This document shows, in pieces, positions 56,356-64,000 of a DNA stretch of 64,000 nt. The position numbers and the translations under genes are program-made. Location: the NCBI GenBank assembly GCA_964476155.1, contig CAYYYS010000009.1, positions 23,812 through 87,811 of the forward strand, written 5' to 3'. How positions within the stretch are numbered: the stretch's first letter is position 1; every line of letters starts with the position of its first letter. The notes beneath the pieces are model-generated. The model saw only the letters and a program-made list of their open reading frames with translations. It ran no database searches and was not told where the DNA came from. The stretch comes from JAHIYU01 sp964476155. GTDB taxonomy: Bacteria > Krumholzibacteriota > Krumholzibacteriia > LZORAL124-64-63.

Positions 56356-56820
56356 GTCGGTCTCCGTTCGAAGGGGCGCCAGCCGACTTTACACGGGAAA
56401 AGCGCTTCTGTCACGGAGCGGTCAGGACCGGGCCGTTGCGTCGAGGTCAGACATCCTGCGACTATGAATGAGTCCAACCAATGAATAGTCAGAATGACCG
56501 CAGGCCCCAAACCTGCAGGCCACCTCCCGGCACCGCAGCCTCCCTGTAAATCGTTCCTGAAAACACCTTCAAATAGATCAATTCGACAACCGTCGGCGAC
56601 ATATCGAGTAGCTCGACCACTACGTTCCACTGCCCTAGCGCTCATATGCCCGTATTCGCTTTGAAACTTCCTGCATGCGGATACACTATATGGTGTTGCA
56701 CTATATAGTGTAATGAGGGGTCTGTTCAATTCATGAAGCGGATTCTTACCAGGGAAGATACGGAATATCGCTTCGCCAACCAGTTCTTCGGCACTTGGCT
56801 GCGTGGTGCTGGGCTCTGAT
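56356..56820. other. 465-bp gap with an orphan operator and a 28-codon ORF
   Basis: No established gene lies here. Besides the tandem dyads at 56684-56710, a short frame at 56733-56819 reads MKRILTREDTEYRFANQFFG and eight further residues, with a GAGGGG about 12 bases upstream. It may be the start of a lost gene. The rest shows nothing recognisable. Confidence 0.35.
56684..56710. promoter_or_regulatory. Tandem 12-bp dyads, probable repressor operator
   Basis: CACTATATGGTG (56684-56695) and the perfect palindrome CACTATATAGTG (56699-56710) are separated by TTG, and the two together form a larger inverted repeat from TACACTATAT to ATATAGTGTA. Two half-sites one and a half turns apart are typical of dimeric winged-helix repressors. 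No regulator gene is adjacent. Confidence 0.5.
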
Positions 56821-57270
56821 TCACCCCCGCCGAATCGCGTTAACCATCTGATCCAACTGCTGCAAAAAAAGCGACCGATCCTTCTTCGCGAACGGTGGTG
56901 GTCCGCCGCCAAGCTCCCCCTGCTCCCGTAGCTGCTTCAACAACTGCCGCGTCGCCAGCGCATCGCCCACGTTCTCCGCCGTGAACGGCCGGCCCTTGTG
57001 GCCGAGCACCCGCGCGCCTTCGTCGATACACCGCGCGGCCAGCGGGATGTCGCCCGTGATGACGATGTCGTCGGCCTCGACCAGCTCGACGATCAGGTCG
57101 TCCGCCTCGTTCAGGCCCTTCTCCACGACCACGAGCTTGACCCCGTCGCCGCTGGGATAGCGCATGTAGCTGTTGGCCACGAGCGTGACCTGCAGGCCAT
57201 AGCGTTGGGCGACCTTGTAGACCTCGTCTTTGACGGGGCAGGCGTCGGCGTCTATGTAGATGTGGAGCAT
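56821..57270 (-). CDS. YaiI/YqxD family protein (UPF0178, PIN-like)
   Basis: The 149-residue protein has the conserved IYIDADACPVKDEVYKVA start, EADDLIVELVEADDIVITGD and GARVLGHKGRPFTAENVGDA. The DUF188 family adopts a PIN-like nuclease fold with clustered acidic residues, but a biochemical role is not established. It lies 27 bp after the SSS symporter gene on the same strand and may be co-transcribed, although no functional link is evident. Confidence 0.92.
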   Translation of the reverse strand: MLHIYIDADACPVKDEVYKVAQRYGLQVTLVANSYMRYPSGDGVKLVVVEKGLNEADDLIVELVEADDIVITGDIPLAARCIDEGARVLGHKGRPFTAENVGDALATRQLLKQLREQGELGGGPPPFAKKDRSLFLQQLDQMVNAIRRG

Positions 57271-57297
57271 GGTTGCCTCGTGTGTTCGGGACCGGAT

Positions 57298-59205
57298 CTA
57301 CCTGACGAACCCGTCGTCGCCTTCATCTCGTTTCATCGTTCGCAATCGTCCCAGCATGTCCCGCACGTCCTTGAATCCGCCGGCGCCCAGCCAAATTGTA
57401 ACCACGACCGCCATCACCGCATGCACGCCCACGAACACCTTCCAGAACTCCTGCCACCACAAGTCACCCACGGGACTGACCAGGTTGCGGATAGTCCCGA
57501 ACACGAACACGGCGAACCATCCCAGCGTCCAGGCATAAGTCGCCAGGTAGATGACCCGATCCCCGCGGGAGAACTCCTTGCCCATGCCCAGTACGCGCCA
57601 ACCGCGGGCCGGCAGCGCCACATCCCGTTCGTGATCATCCTCGACCCGCCACTTCCCGCGATGCAGCAACCGGTCCAGATCAGGCGGCGTCTGCCCACTC
57701 AGCAACGCCCCCAACACATACGCCAATACCGCGCCCCCCATGCTGATCGCCGTCATCACCTGCCCGTTCAACGGGAAGTCTTCGACAACCTGCCGCAGCA
57801 CGATTCCCGTCACCGCGATACCCGAACCTACGCATAATGCCGCCCAGGCGCCGGCCGTCGTGCCGCGCCGCCAGTACAGCCCGCCCACTATCACCGCACC
57901 CGCGCCGCCCGTGAAGATGGCCCCGGTGATGGCGAAGAACATGAAGATGTAGTCGGTCTGCGTGAACAGCAGCGAGAACAGGAAGATGAACACCGCAACG
58001 CCCAGGATCGAGAGTCGCAGCACCAGCAAGTGCTTCTCCGGCGACAACGGCGTCTTGCGGAAAGGCATCACCACGTCCTGGATGAAGATGCTGCCCCATG
58101 AGTGCAGGTACGTGTCGTGGGTCGACACGAAGGCCGCCATCATCACCGCGGCGAAGGCGCCCATCAGGCCGGCCGGCAGGATCTGCATCAGCACCAGGGG
58201 GATGCGCAGCTGGCTGGCGATCGCGTCGGTTTCGGCGCCGGCCAACCCGGCCTCGACCGTCGTGCGCACGCTCGCGAAGTCCGCGTGATGCATCACCGTG
58301 TACGCGACCACCGGCACGAAGAACAGCGCCAGGAACTGCGGGAATGTGCGCCAGATACCCAGGGCCGAACCCATCTTGGCCTCGTGGGCGTCGCGCGCCG
58401 ACGCGTTGTAGCCCTGGGTGCCTTGCCACGACAGCGGCCCGTAGATCACGATCCCCACGCCGATCAGGAAGTACCAGAAGTTGAAGTCGGCCACGTGGGA
58501 CGTCTTGAACGGGTTGATCAGACTCGCGTCCTGCGGGGCGGTGGCCAGTGCAGCATAGATCTGGTCCCACGACACCTGTGTCATCAGGTACAGCACCAGC
58601 CACAGGAAGACCACGTTCACGAAAAAGCCCTGTATGAAGTCGGTGATGATGACCGTCACCTGTCCGCCCACGAAGACGAAGACCAGCGACAGGCCGACCA
58701 GCAGGAACATGGTCATCGCATAGGTGGGCAGGCCCAGCACCTGGTCGGGCAGTCCGCAGTAGTGGATGAAGAACCGCGCGCCCACCGATGGGAAGATGCC
58801 GAAGTTGACGATGCCGCTGATCCACGCCAGCAGACCGGCGAACACCCTGAACCGACGCGAGTAGCGGCGCTCGAAGAACTCGGCCAACGTGAGGCAGCGC
58901 GTCTCGCGAAACCGGTAGATGACCCAGCCCGACACGGCCATCACCATCAGCACCACACGCATGGACAGTTCCCACCAGGCCATCGAAAAGCCGGCCACGT
59001 AGTTCATCTCGAGGTTGGCGACGATGGTGATGGCGCCGAGGCCGGCGAGTCCCGTGGCGACGGACAGCACGTAGCGGCCGGCGCTGCGTCCGGCGGCCAG
59101 GAAATCGGCGACGCCGTGCATGGCACCGCGGCTCAGCCACAGGCCGCCGAGCATTACCACCAGCATGGCGGCGATGAGACTCCAGTCGAGGGGGGTCAGG
59201 ATCAT
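57298..59205 (-). CDS. Sodium:solute symporter (SSS family)
   Basis: The protein of about 635 residues has 13-15 membrane helices with the LeuT-type SSS pattern: MILTPLDWSLIAAMLVVMLG, GLAGLGAITIVANLEMNYVA, LAEFFERRYSRRFRVFAGLL, and ISGIVNFGIFPSVGARFF. The start at 59205 overlaps the CBM9-like gene stop by four bases (ATGA), so the two are coupled. In this setting it most likely imports sugars or glycosyl-amino acids released from glycoproteins; this is inferred only from context. Confidence 0.9.
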   Translation of the reverse strand: MILTPLDWSLIAAMLVVMLGGLWLSRGAMHGVADFLAAGRSAGRYVLSVATGLAGLGAITIVANLEMNYVAGFSMAWWELSMRVVLMVMAVSGWVIYRFRETRCLTLAEFFERRYSRRFRVFAGLLAWISGIVNFGIFPSVGARFFIHYCGLPDQVLGLPTYAMTMFLLVGLSLVFVFVGGQVTVIITDFIQGFFVNVVFLWLVLYLMTQVSWDQIYAALATAPQDASLINPFKTSHVADFNFWYFLIGVGIVIYGPLSWQGTQGYNASARDAHEAKMGSALGIWRTFPQFLALFFVPVVAYTVMHHADFASVRTTVEAGLAGAETDAIASQLRIPLVLMQILPAGLMGAFAAVMMAAFVSTHDTYLHSWGSIFIQDVVMPFRKTPLSPEKHLLVLRLSILGVAVFIFLFSLLFTQTDYIFMFFAITGAIFTGGAGAVIVGGLYWRRGTTAGAWAALCVGSGIAVTGIVLRQVVEDFPLNGQVMTAISMGGAVLAYVLGALLSGQTPPDLDRLLHRGKWRVEDDHERDVALPARGWRVLGMGKEFSRGDRVIYLATYAWTLGWFAVFVFGTIRNLVSPVGDLWWQEFWKVFVGVHAVMAVVVTIWLGAGGFKDVRDMLGRLRTMKRDEGDDGFVR

Positions 59206-60275
59206 TTGGTCCACCACAACCGTCCGGTCTGATCGATGGTCAGATCGTCGTGTCCGGTCACGCGGATCTCGGCCGCGAAGGTATCCGCCGCCGCATGGAG
59301 TCGCGGGGGCCAGCCGATCCAGCTCGTGTCCAATTCGACGCGATCGAGGTCGAGCTTCAAGCGGAAATCCGTGAACTCGCCTTCTTGGGCCCGGTATTCG
59401 TGCTGGGCGTAGTAGATCTGCCGCAAAGCCCAGCCCGCCCGCTCGACGCGATCGGGTTCGACGGTCTGCGAATCCACCGCGATCTTCGAATCCTTGAACT
59501 CCACCACGCCCCACATCTCGGGGTAATGCATGTTGATCAGACCCTGGGGCGACCACACCCAGTTGGACTCGGGCTGATCCAGCTTGTGGTAGCCGTGCTC
59601 ATCAGCCTCCACCGCCCACTCGACCCGCGAGAAGTTGATCCGCCAGCGGTCGCCGTCCCGCGGCGGGCACGCGACCCCGGCGCGCTCGGCCAGGGCGGTC
59701 CAGGGGATGGCCACTTCGACAGTCCAACCCGTGTCCAGGTCGCCGGACCGGTTCAAGGTGCCGTCGACCGATACGGCCGTCAGCAACCCGTCTATGTCCC
59801 ACTCGTGCACGGCCGGCCCGCCGTCGCGGTAGGGACGCTCCAGGAACAGGTCCCACACCGTGTTCAGGGCGTTGACTTCCAGTTCGAAGTAGTCGTGGGT
59901 GTCGCCGTCGGGGTCGATGAAGATCTCGAAATCGTTGTCGTGGAAGATGATCGCGTCGCGTTCGGTGAGCGTGGCCCACACGTGGGGCTCCGTCATCTCG
60001 GCGGCGAAGTAGAAATACGTATCGTCCCAGAGCATGCGGACGGTGGTTGCGAAAGGGGGCGCGGGCTTCAGGTTGCCCTCGATGTCCACGAACGTCTCGC
60101 TGACGCGCGCGCGATCCCAGTCCCATTCGTCGAGTTGGCCGTTGATTTCGAGGGTCCCGCCGGCGCGCAGACACAGGTAGCCGCGAGGCGCGAAATCGAT
60201 GCCCGGGCGGGGATGCGACTCGGCGAGGGCGGTGCTCACCAGTACGATGACCAGCAACCAGATCCAGCGTTGCAT
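59202..60275 (-). CDS. Exported carbohydrate-binding (CBM9-like) protein
   Basis: The 357-residue protein has a signal peptide (MQRWIWLLVIVLVSTALAES) and a CBM9/DOMON-type beta-sandwich: EINGQLDEWDWDRARVSETF, VRMLWDDTYFYFAAEMTEPH, and NDFEIFIDPDGDTHDYFELE. Further strands include WTVEVAIPWTAL and RINFSRVEW. Such proteins bind saccharides at the cell surface or in the periplasm. The ATG at 60275 begins the signal peptide and has GAGAG upstream. It is first in the operon with the SSS symporter and divergent from glycosylasparaginase. Confidence 0.85.
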   Translation of the reverse strand: MQRWIWLLVIVLVSTALAESHPRPGIDFAPRGYLCLRAGGTLEINGQLDEWDWDRARVSETFVDIEGNLKPAPPFATTVRMLWDDTYFYFAAEMTEPHVWATLTERDAIIFHDNDFEIFIDPDGDTHDYFELEVNALNTVWDLFLERPYRDGGPAVHEWDIDGLLTAVSVDGTLNRSGDLDTGWTVEVAIPWTALAERAGVACPPRDGDRWRINFSRVEWAVEADEHGYHKLDQPESNWVWSPQGLINMHYPEMWGVVEFKDSKIAVDSQTVEPDRVERAGWALRQIYYAQHEYRAQEGEFTDFRLKLDLDRVELDTSWIGWPPRLHAAADTFAAEIRVTGHDDLTIDQTGRLWWTK

Positions 60276-60368
60276 GGGGTCTCTCAGATTGTAGGGGTGC
60301 CCGAGTTGCATTAGCATGCCGTTACCATAGCGTGATACGAGTCTTCCTTCAAAGCCGGAAAGACCGCC

Positions 60369-61331
60369 ATGATCAATCGACGCGACTTTCTCAAGACGAC
60401 AGCCATCGGCCCGGTGGCGTTCGGATTGGAACGGGCCATCGCCGAAGAGCTCCCGCAGTCCGACGGCCCGCTCGTGGTTTCCACCTGGGCCTTCGGCGCC
60501 GTGGCCAACGAAGCAGCCTGGGCCCGGCTGGACCCCGGTGCCCCGGCCCTCGACGCCGTCATCGACGGGGTGGCGGTGGCCGAAGCCGATCCCGACAACC
60601 ACTACGTGGGCCTGGGCGGCTATCCCGACTGCGACGGTCATGTCACTCTGGACGCCTGCGTCATGGATCAGCGCGGTGAGGCGGGTGCGGTCGCCGGTCT
60701 GGAAGACGTGGTCCACGCGGCGGCGGTCGCGCGCGAGGTCATGGATCGCACGCCACACGTCATGCTGGTCGGCGCCGGCGCCAAACGTTTCGCCCTCGAC
60801 GCGGGCTTCCCCGAGCAGTCCCTGTTGACGACGGAAGCAGCAGCCGCCTGGCGAAAATGGCGCGACGAGGTCGGCTCCTACAAGCCCGAGATCAACGCCG
60901 AATCACACGACACCATCAGCATGCTCGCCATCGACCGGGGCGGCGACCTGTCCGGCGCCTGCACCACCAGCGGCATGAAGTGGAAGATGTCGGGACGCGT
61001 GGGCGACTCGCCGATCATCGGCGCCGCGCTCTTCGTGGACAATGCGGTTGGCGCGGCCTGCGCCACGGGCCTGGGCGAGGCGGTCATGAAGACCTGCGGC
61101 TCGTTCCTGGTGGTGGAGAACATGCGTCGGGGGATGGGGCCGGAGGCGGCGTGTCGCGATGCGTTGCAACGGATCGCGGATACGAATCCCCACTCGGCCG
61201 AGTTACAAGTGGGTTACATCGCTTTAACTCGAGACGGGCGCGTGGGCGGACACGCGATTCAGCCGGGATTCAGTTTTGCGGTGCGGGATGGGGAGCGCGT
61301 CGAGACCATTGATGCGCCGAGCCTGCTCTAG
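60369..61331 (+). CDS. Glycosylasparaginase (N4-(beta-GlcNAc)-L-asparaginase)
   Basis: The 320-residue Ntn-hydrolase starts with a twin-arginine-type leader (INRRDFLKTTAIGP). It matches aspartylglucosaminidase: VGLGGYPDCDGHVTLDACVM, and the autoprocessing site HDTISMLAIDRGG with the nucleophile Thr182. It also has the substrate-binding RVGDSPIIGA and GLGEAVMKTCGS. After self-cleavage it hydrolyses the GlcNAc-Asn bond of glycoasparagine. It shares a 93-bp divergent promoter region with the CBM9-SSS operon and completes the N-glycoprotein pathway. Confidence 0.93.
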   Translation: MINRRDFLKTTAIGPVAFGLERAIAEELPQSDGPLVVSTWAFGAVANEAAWARLDPGAPALDAVIDGVAVAEADPDNHYVGLGGYPDCDGHVTLDACVMDQRGEAGAVAGLEDVVHAAAVAREVMDRTPHVMLVGAGAKRFALDAGFPEQSLLTTEAAAAWRKWRDEVGSYKPEINAESHDTISMLAIDRGGDLSGACTTSGMKWKMSGRVGDSPIIGAALFVDNAVGAACATGLGEAVMKTCGSFLVVENMRRGMGPEAACRDALQRIADTNPHSAELQVGYIALTRDGRVGGHAIQPGFSFAVRDGERVETIDAPSLL

Positions 61332-61405
61332 CAGCACGGTCATGGCGACCTGAAGAGCAAAGGCTGACGGGCGTCATATTGTAAGGACCGACGGTGTCGC
61401 CCACG

Positions 61406-61445
61406 AAATATCGAGATAGTTGTTATGGCAACTATCTCGATATTT
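61406..61445 (+). terminator. Perfect 17-bp hairpin after glycosylasparaginase
   Basis: AAATATCGAGATAGTTG (61406-61422) pairs perfectly with 61429-61445 around a TTATGG loop, with TTTT at the 3' edge. It is AT-rich, unlike normal terminators here, and lies 74 bases after the stop codon. Confidence 0.5.
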
Positions 61446-61588
61446 TGCGCATATGTACACGCCTTCACCGGCGGCAACTTGATGATCCGTCTCTATATCG
61501 CGTAAGCTCGGCATCAGATTCTCAGCATTGCGACATTTTATCGTCGAAACCTGTGTTATTTCACATATAAAAAACTCACAAGTTAAGG

Positions 61589-61617
61589 AAAATCCCTACA
61601 GGCAGAATAAGGATTTT
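61589..61617. repeat. Small hairpin motif, copy 2 of 2
   Basis: AAAATCCCTACAGGCAGAAT, then AAGGATTTT, forms a 7-bp AAAATCC/GGATTTT stem with the same CTACAG start of loop as the copy at 7647-7674. It is 62 bases upstream of the HDOD fragment. Confidence 0.45.
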
Positions 61618-61678
61618 ACTGACAAACCGTGCGACTGACCTCTCGCCCATAGCAGGCTTAACGGACACGGAATAGACA

Positions 61679-61873
61679 ATGTTGCCCAAAACGCAACTCC
61701 CCGACGAGGTCGTCGACGGGGTGCGACATCATCATGACGTGAATTGTGCCGGAAACCATGCGGCGATGGTCGGGTCGGTCCATGTGGCCGATACGGTGAT
61801 CCGGGTTGCCCAAGGATCCCTGGAACCGTCGTCCCATGATGTTCTTTCCGTCAATCGAGGCGGTAGCAGATGA
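61679..61873 (+). pseudogene. HDOD-domain fragment
   Basis: The 64-codon frame reads LPDEVVDGVRHHHD, AAMVGSVHVADTVIRVA and SSHDVLSVNR. This resembles the last helices of an HDOD domain (L-P-x-x-V-x-x-V-R-x-H-H, then a V-H-V-A-D motif). The first about 130 residues are missing. It begins at an ATG but without a ribosome-binding site and ends inside the convergent propeller gene. Likely a relic of a signalling protein. Confidence 0.5.
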
Positions 61874-63095
61874 CCTCCATGGGCGCGGGTTCCTCGTCGT
61901 CGGCCAGGGTCGGACCCGCGCCCTGCGTCTGCAGGGAGGTTAGCGCGTCGGTGAAGCCCTTGACCAGCATCAACCGGTCGTCGCCCACGAACAGCACGCC
62001 GTCCTGGACACCGTTGCCCTCGATGGGCAAGTGCACCTGGCGGACGTAGTTGCCCTTCGCATCGAAGACGTCGTACACGTTGATGATGCCGTCGGGCGGT
62101 CCGCGGAGGCCGCGGCTGGTCAGTACCCAGAGTTCGCCGTTGGGACGCAGTGCGAGGCTGTTGATGACTTCGTCGGTCTCGGAGACGCTGCGCTCCACCG
62201 GGAAGGGGACCTGCCTGAGCTGGGCTTCCAGGATGGCGTCCACGTAGGCTCTTTCGTCATCGGATCGTGTCCAGGGCTCGAAGTCGCGTTCGATCACCTG
62301 CACGAGCGTGCCGTCGGGTCCGTACACGTCGATGCGGTATTCATCGCGGGATGCGGCCACGAATATGCGGCCGTCGTCGGCCAGGACCCACTTGCGGAAC
62401 GCGGGGAAGTACTGCTCCGCCTCGTCGATATCCAGGTTGGCGAACTCGTATTTCTTGGGGTCGTTGTGGACCGTGTGCTTCAGCGTGCCGTCGGCGGCGT
62501 AGCTGCGGATGAAGTTGTCACGGATCCGGAAGCCCTCTTCCTGGTTGATGGTGCTGAAGACACCGCCCAGGACCATGTGCCCTCCGGCGCATTGCACATC
62601 GACCAGCGAAAGGAAGCCGCCCTTGGTGGGATCGTCGCCGCCGGGTTTGAAGGTCTCGACGGGATTGTCCTCCTTGTCCAGGCAGATCACCTGGCCGGGA
62701 AAGGTTTGCACCAGACCGATCGACCCGTCCGGCATCATCAGCAAATCGACGGGGAAGCGGCATTCGCCCGGGCCCTCGCCTTCGCGGCTCAGGGTGTGGG
62801 AGAACTCGCCGTCGGGCGTGAAGACGTTGACCTGGGAAAGTTGCGTGTCCAACAGGTAGACCATCCCGTCTTCGTCGGCGATGACGCGGGTGATCAGACC
62901 GAAGATGTTGTCCTCGTCGTCCTCGCCGCCCACGCGCCAGAGCTCTTCGACTTCCAGGGTCTCTACGCCATCGCGCGGCTCGGCGCCGCTGCGCACATGT
63001 GTAACGCCGTCGATCACTTCTTCTGCCGCTGTTGCAGGTGCCGTGGCGCATAAGGCGCAGAACAGGGCGCAGATCAGGATTGAGTGTTTGAACAT
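61851..63095 (-). CDS. Exported 6-bladed beta-propeller protein
   Basis: The 414-residue precursor has a signal peptide (MFKHSILICALFCALCATAP). It contains NHL-like blades, each with a D-x-D-G turn: VIADEDGMVYLLDTQLSQVN, DLLMMPDGSIGLVQ, VLADDGRIFVAASRDEYRID, ALRPNGELWVLTSRG. The SREGEGPGECRFPVDLLM segment is characteristic of the 6-bladed beta-propeller family common in the FCB group. Ligand and role are unknown. GGAG lies six bases upstream of the ATG at 63095. Confidence 0.85.
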   Translation of the reverse strand: MFKHSILICALFCALCATAPATAAEEVIDGVTHVRSGAEPRDGVETLEVEELWRVGGEDDEDNIFGLITRVIADEDGMVYLLDTQLSQVNVFTPDGEFSHTLSREGEGPGECRFPVDLLMMPDGSIGLVQTFPGQVICLDKEDNPVETFKPGGDDPTKGGFLSLVDVQCAGGHMVLGGVFSTINQEEGFRIRDNFIRSYAADGTLKHTVHNDPKKYEFANLDIDEAEQYFPAFRKWVLADDGRIFVAASRDEYRIDVYGPDGTLVQVIERDFEPWTRSDDERAYVDAILEAQLRQVPFPVERSVSETDEVINSLALRPNGELWVLTSRGLRGPPDGIINVYDVFDAKGNYVRQVHLPIEGNGVQDGVLFVGDDRLMLVKGFTDALTSLQTQGAGPTLADDEEPAPMEVICYRLD

Positions 63096-63281
63096 GGTCG
63101 TCTCCTTGTATGAGGATCAGTCACAAGACCGTAGTACGCTGCGAAGCCGTCATGGTTGCTTTCGTATCATCAGGTGTCAATCGAACATGTGCATGCAGCC
63201 CGACGGTGATCATGTGCGTAACCCCTCTGTTCACACCGAATCATGATAATCAGCCGCATTCCACGATCGAGATGCATGCCC

Positions 63282-63875
63282 ATGAACCGCTGTTCCGCAA
63301 GAGTGATTCCCGCCGCCATGATTGCGATGCTCCTGGCCGCGACCGCGGTCGCCGGGGAGTTCACCGAGAGTTTCGACCTGCGCGCCGACGAGCTGCGCGT
63401 GGTCAACCTGATTGGCGAAATCCGGGTCGAGCCCGCGGGCGGTGACGAATTCGAGATCATGATCGAGGTGCGGGGCGACGACGCCTCCCGTGAGCTCATC
63501 GAGTTCGACCTGAACAAGGGATCCGAGGCCGTAGTGAGCGTGATCTTCCCCACGGACAAGGAGCGCAAGTACGTGTATCCGCAATTGGGGCGCGGCAAGA
63601 CCACCATCCGGTTCGGTGATGAAACCGATCCCAAGGCCAGCTGGTTGGGCAAGGTCGTCCGCGGTATCAAGGGCGACAAGATCACCGTGTCCGGTCGCGG
63701 GCGGCGGAGCCGAGGATCTCCCCGGCCTGCATCGCATTGTCGACGATCGATACGACGTTTATGCCTGGTACGATCGGGACCAGAGGAAGGAGAACCCGGG
63801 CATCTACGCCCTGGTGGCCGCGGCGGCCTGCGGAAGCGACCGATCCGTCTCGGAACTGAAGCGGGTCTTGCTTGA
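63282..63875 (+). pseudogene. DUF4097-like exported protein, 3'-truncated
   Basis: A signal peptide (from MNRCSARVIPAAMIAMLLAA) precedes a beta-helical adhesin-like start: FDLRADELRVVNLIGEIRVE, EFEIMIEVRGDD and ASWLGKVVRGIKGDKITVSG. After about residue 141 (near 63705) the frame becomes arginine/serine-rich and loses the strand pattern, while another frame carries a different coherent protein. The gene therefore appears cut at 63700-63710. An ATG at 63276 is an alternative start. Confidence 0.6.
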
Positions 63876-64000
63876 ATGCGGCGGATCCTGGAATAGTCGG
63901 CGCAGAAGGGGCACAGTCAATGGTTTTCCCGGGGCTCTCCTCGGCGCGAGAATGGTCGCTCACGACCGGAGTAGATTTGGGGACGACCCACTTGACGTCA
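63694..64000 (+). CDS. Unknown protein, partial, runs off the window
   Basis: In a frame different from the DUF4097-like gene, coherent protein sequence runs to the window edge: LHRIVDDRYDVYAWYDRDQR, GIYALVAAAACGSDRSVSEL, KRVLLECGGSW and NGFPGALLGARMVAHDRSRF. The G-x-x-G-A-L-x-G-A-R stretch faintly recalls the end of ADP-ribosylglycohydrolases, but support is weak. No start codon is visible, so it looks 5'-truncated. Confidence 0.35.

Larger units (their letters stand above)
61332..61678. other. AT-rich gap without genes
   Basis: Apart from the hairpins at 61406-61445 and 61589-61617 nothing is seen. Base composition is clearly more AT-rich than the surroundings from about 61550 to 61620. 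Confidence 0.4.

Overview
The window is a high-GC, gene-dense stretch of a Gram-negative bacterial chromosome. Four exported proteins end in a FlgD-like, type-IX-style C-terminal domain carrying the PNPFNP signature. Together with the many secreted peptidases and signal peptides, this points to the FCB superphylum, most likely an uncultured lineage near Krumholzibacteriota, Eisenbacteria or Latescibacterota. That placement is inference; there is no rRNA or tRNA gene to test it. No phage, IS transposase or CRISPR array was seen.

Layout. 1-4.6 kb: end of a tricorn-type protease, an internally deleted phosphoesterase, a hotdog thioesterase, then two 5'-truncated glycosidase genes meeting head to head. 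4.6-9.4 kb: sirtuin, an Omp28-like surface protein, a small secreted protein and exonuclease III, with two copies of a long structured palindrome. 9.4-19.3 kb: an unusual Cys-rich repeat protein, glnS, an S9 peptidase, two tandem Cys-rich secreted paralogues, an M28 peptidase, an EamA transporter and a membrane protein. 19.3-28.4 kb: gene remnants, pyruvate kinase, a very large palindrome, SRAP, PHP and ACT proteins, a lysyl-endopeptidase-like protease, a sugar transferase and a decayed DUF4197 gene. 28.5-32 kb: third palindrome copy and a gingipain-type (C25) protease. 32.2-39.3 kb: a five-gene operon encoding two complete molybdenum hydroxylases. 39.2-42.4 kb: HNH remnant, an NTPase-membrane fusion with a lipoprotein, cupin remnant. 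42.4-50.6 kb: structured intergenic DNA and an RND efflux adaptor with two permeases. 50.7-61.3 kb: an N-glycoprotein utilisation locus (PNGase F-like lipoprotein, GH130, GH38, CBM9-like protein, SSS symporter, glycosylasparaginase). 61.4-64 kb: HDOD fragment, beta-propeller protein and a truncated DUF4097-like gene at the edge.

How it works together. The cell looks like a scavenger of protein and glycoprotein: tricorn, S9, M28, C25 and lysyl-endopeptidase-type peptidases release peptides, and the glycan locus would strip, trim, phosphorolyse and import N-glycans, with glycosylasparaginase cleaving the last GlcNAc-Asn bond.

Two themes stand out. First, a three-copy family of about 110-bp palindromes with a conserved 12-nt bulge, arms of different sequence but the same geometry, and mispairs that are nearly all G-U in one reading direction; each sits directly after the stop codon of an exported-protein gene. 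Second, about a dozen truncated, internally deleted or nonsense-bearing gene remnants lie between intact genes, suggesting deletion-driven decay (or, less likely, misassembly).
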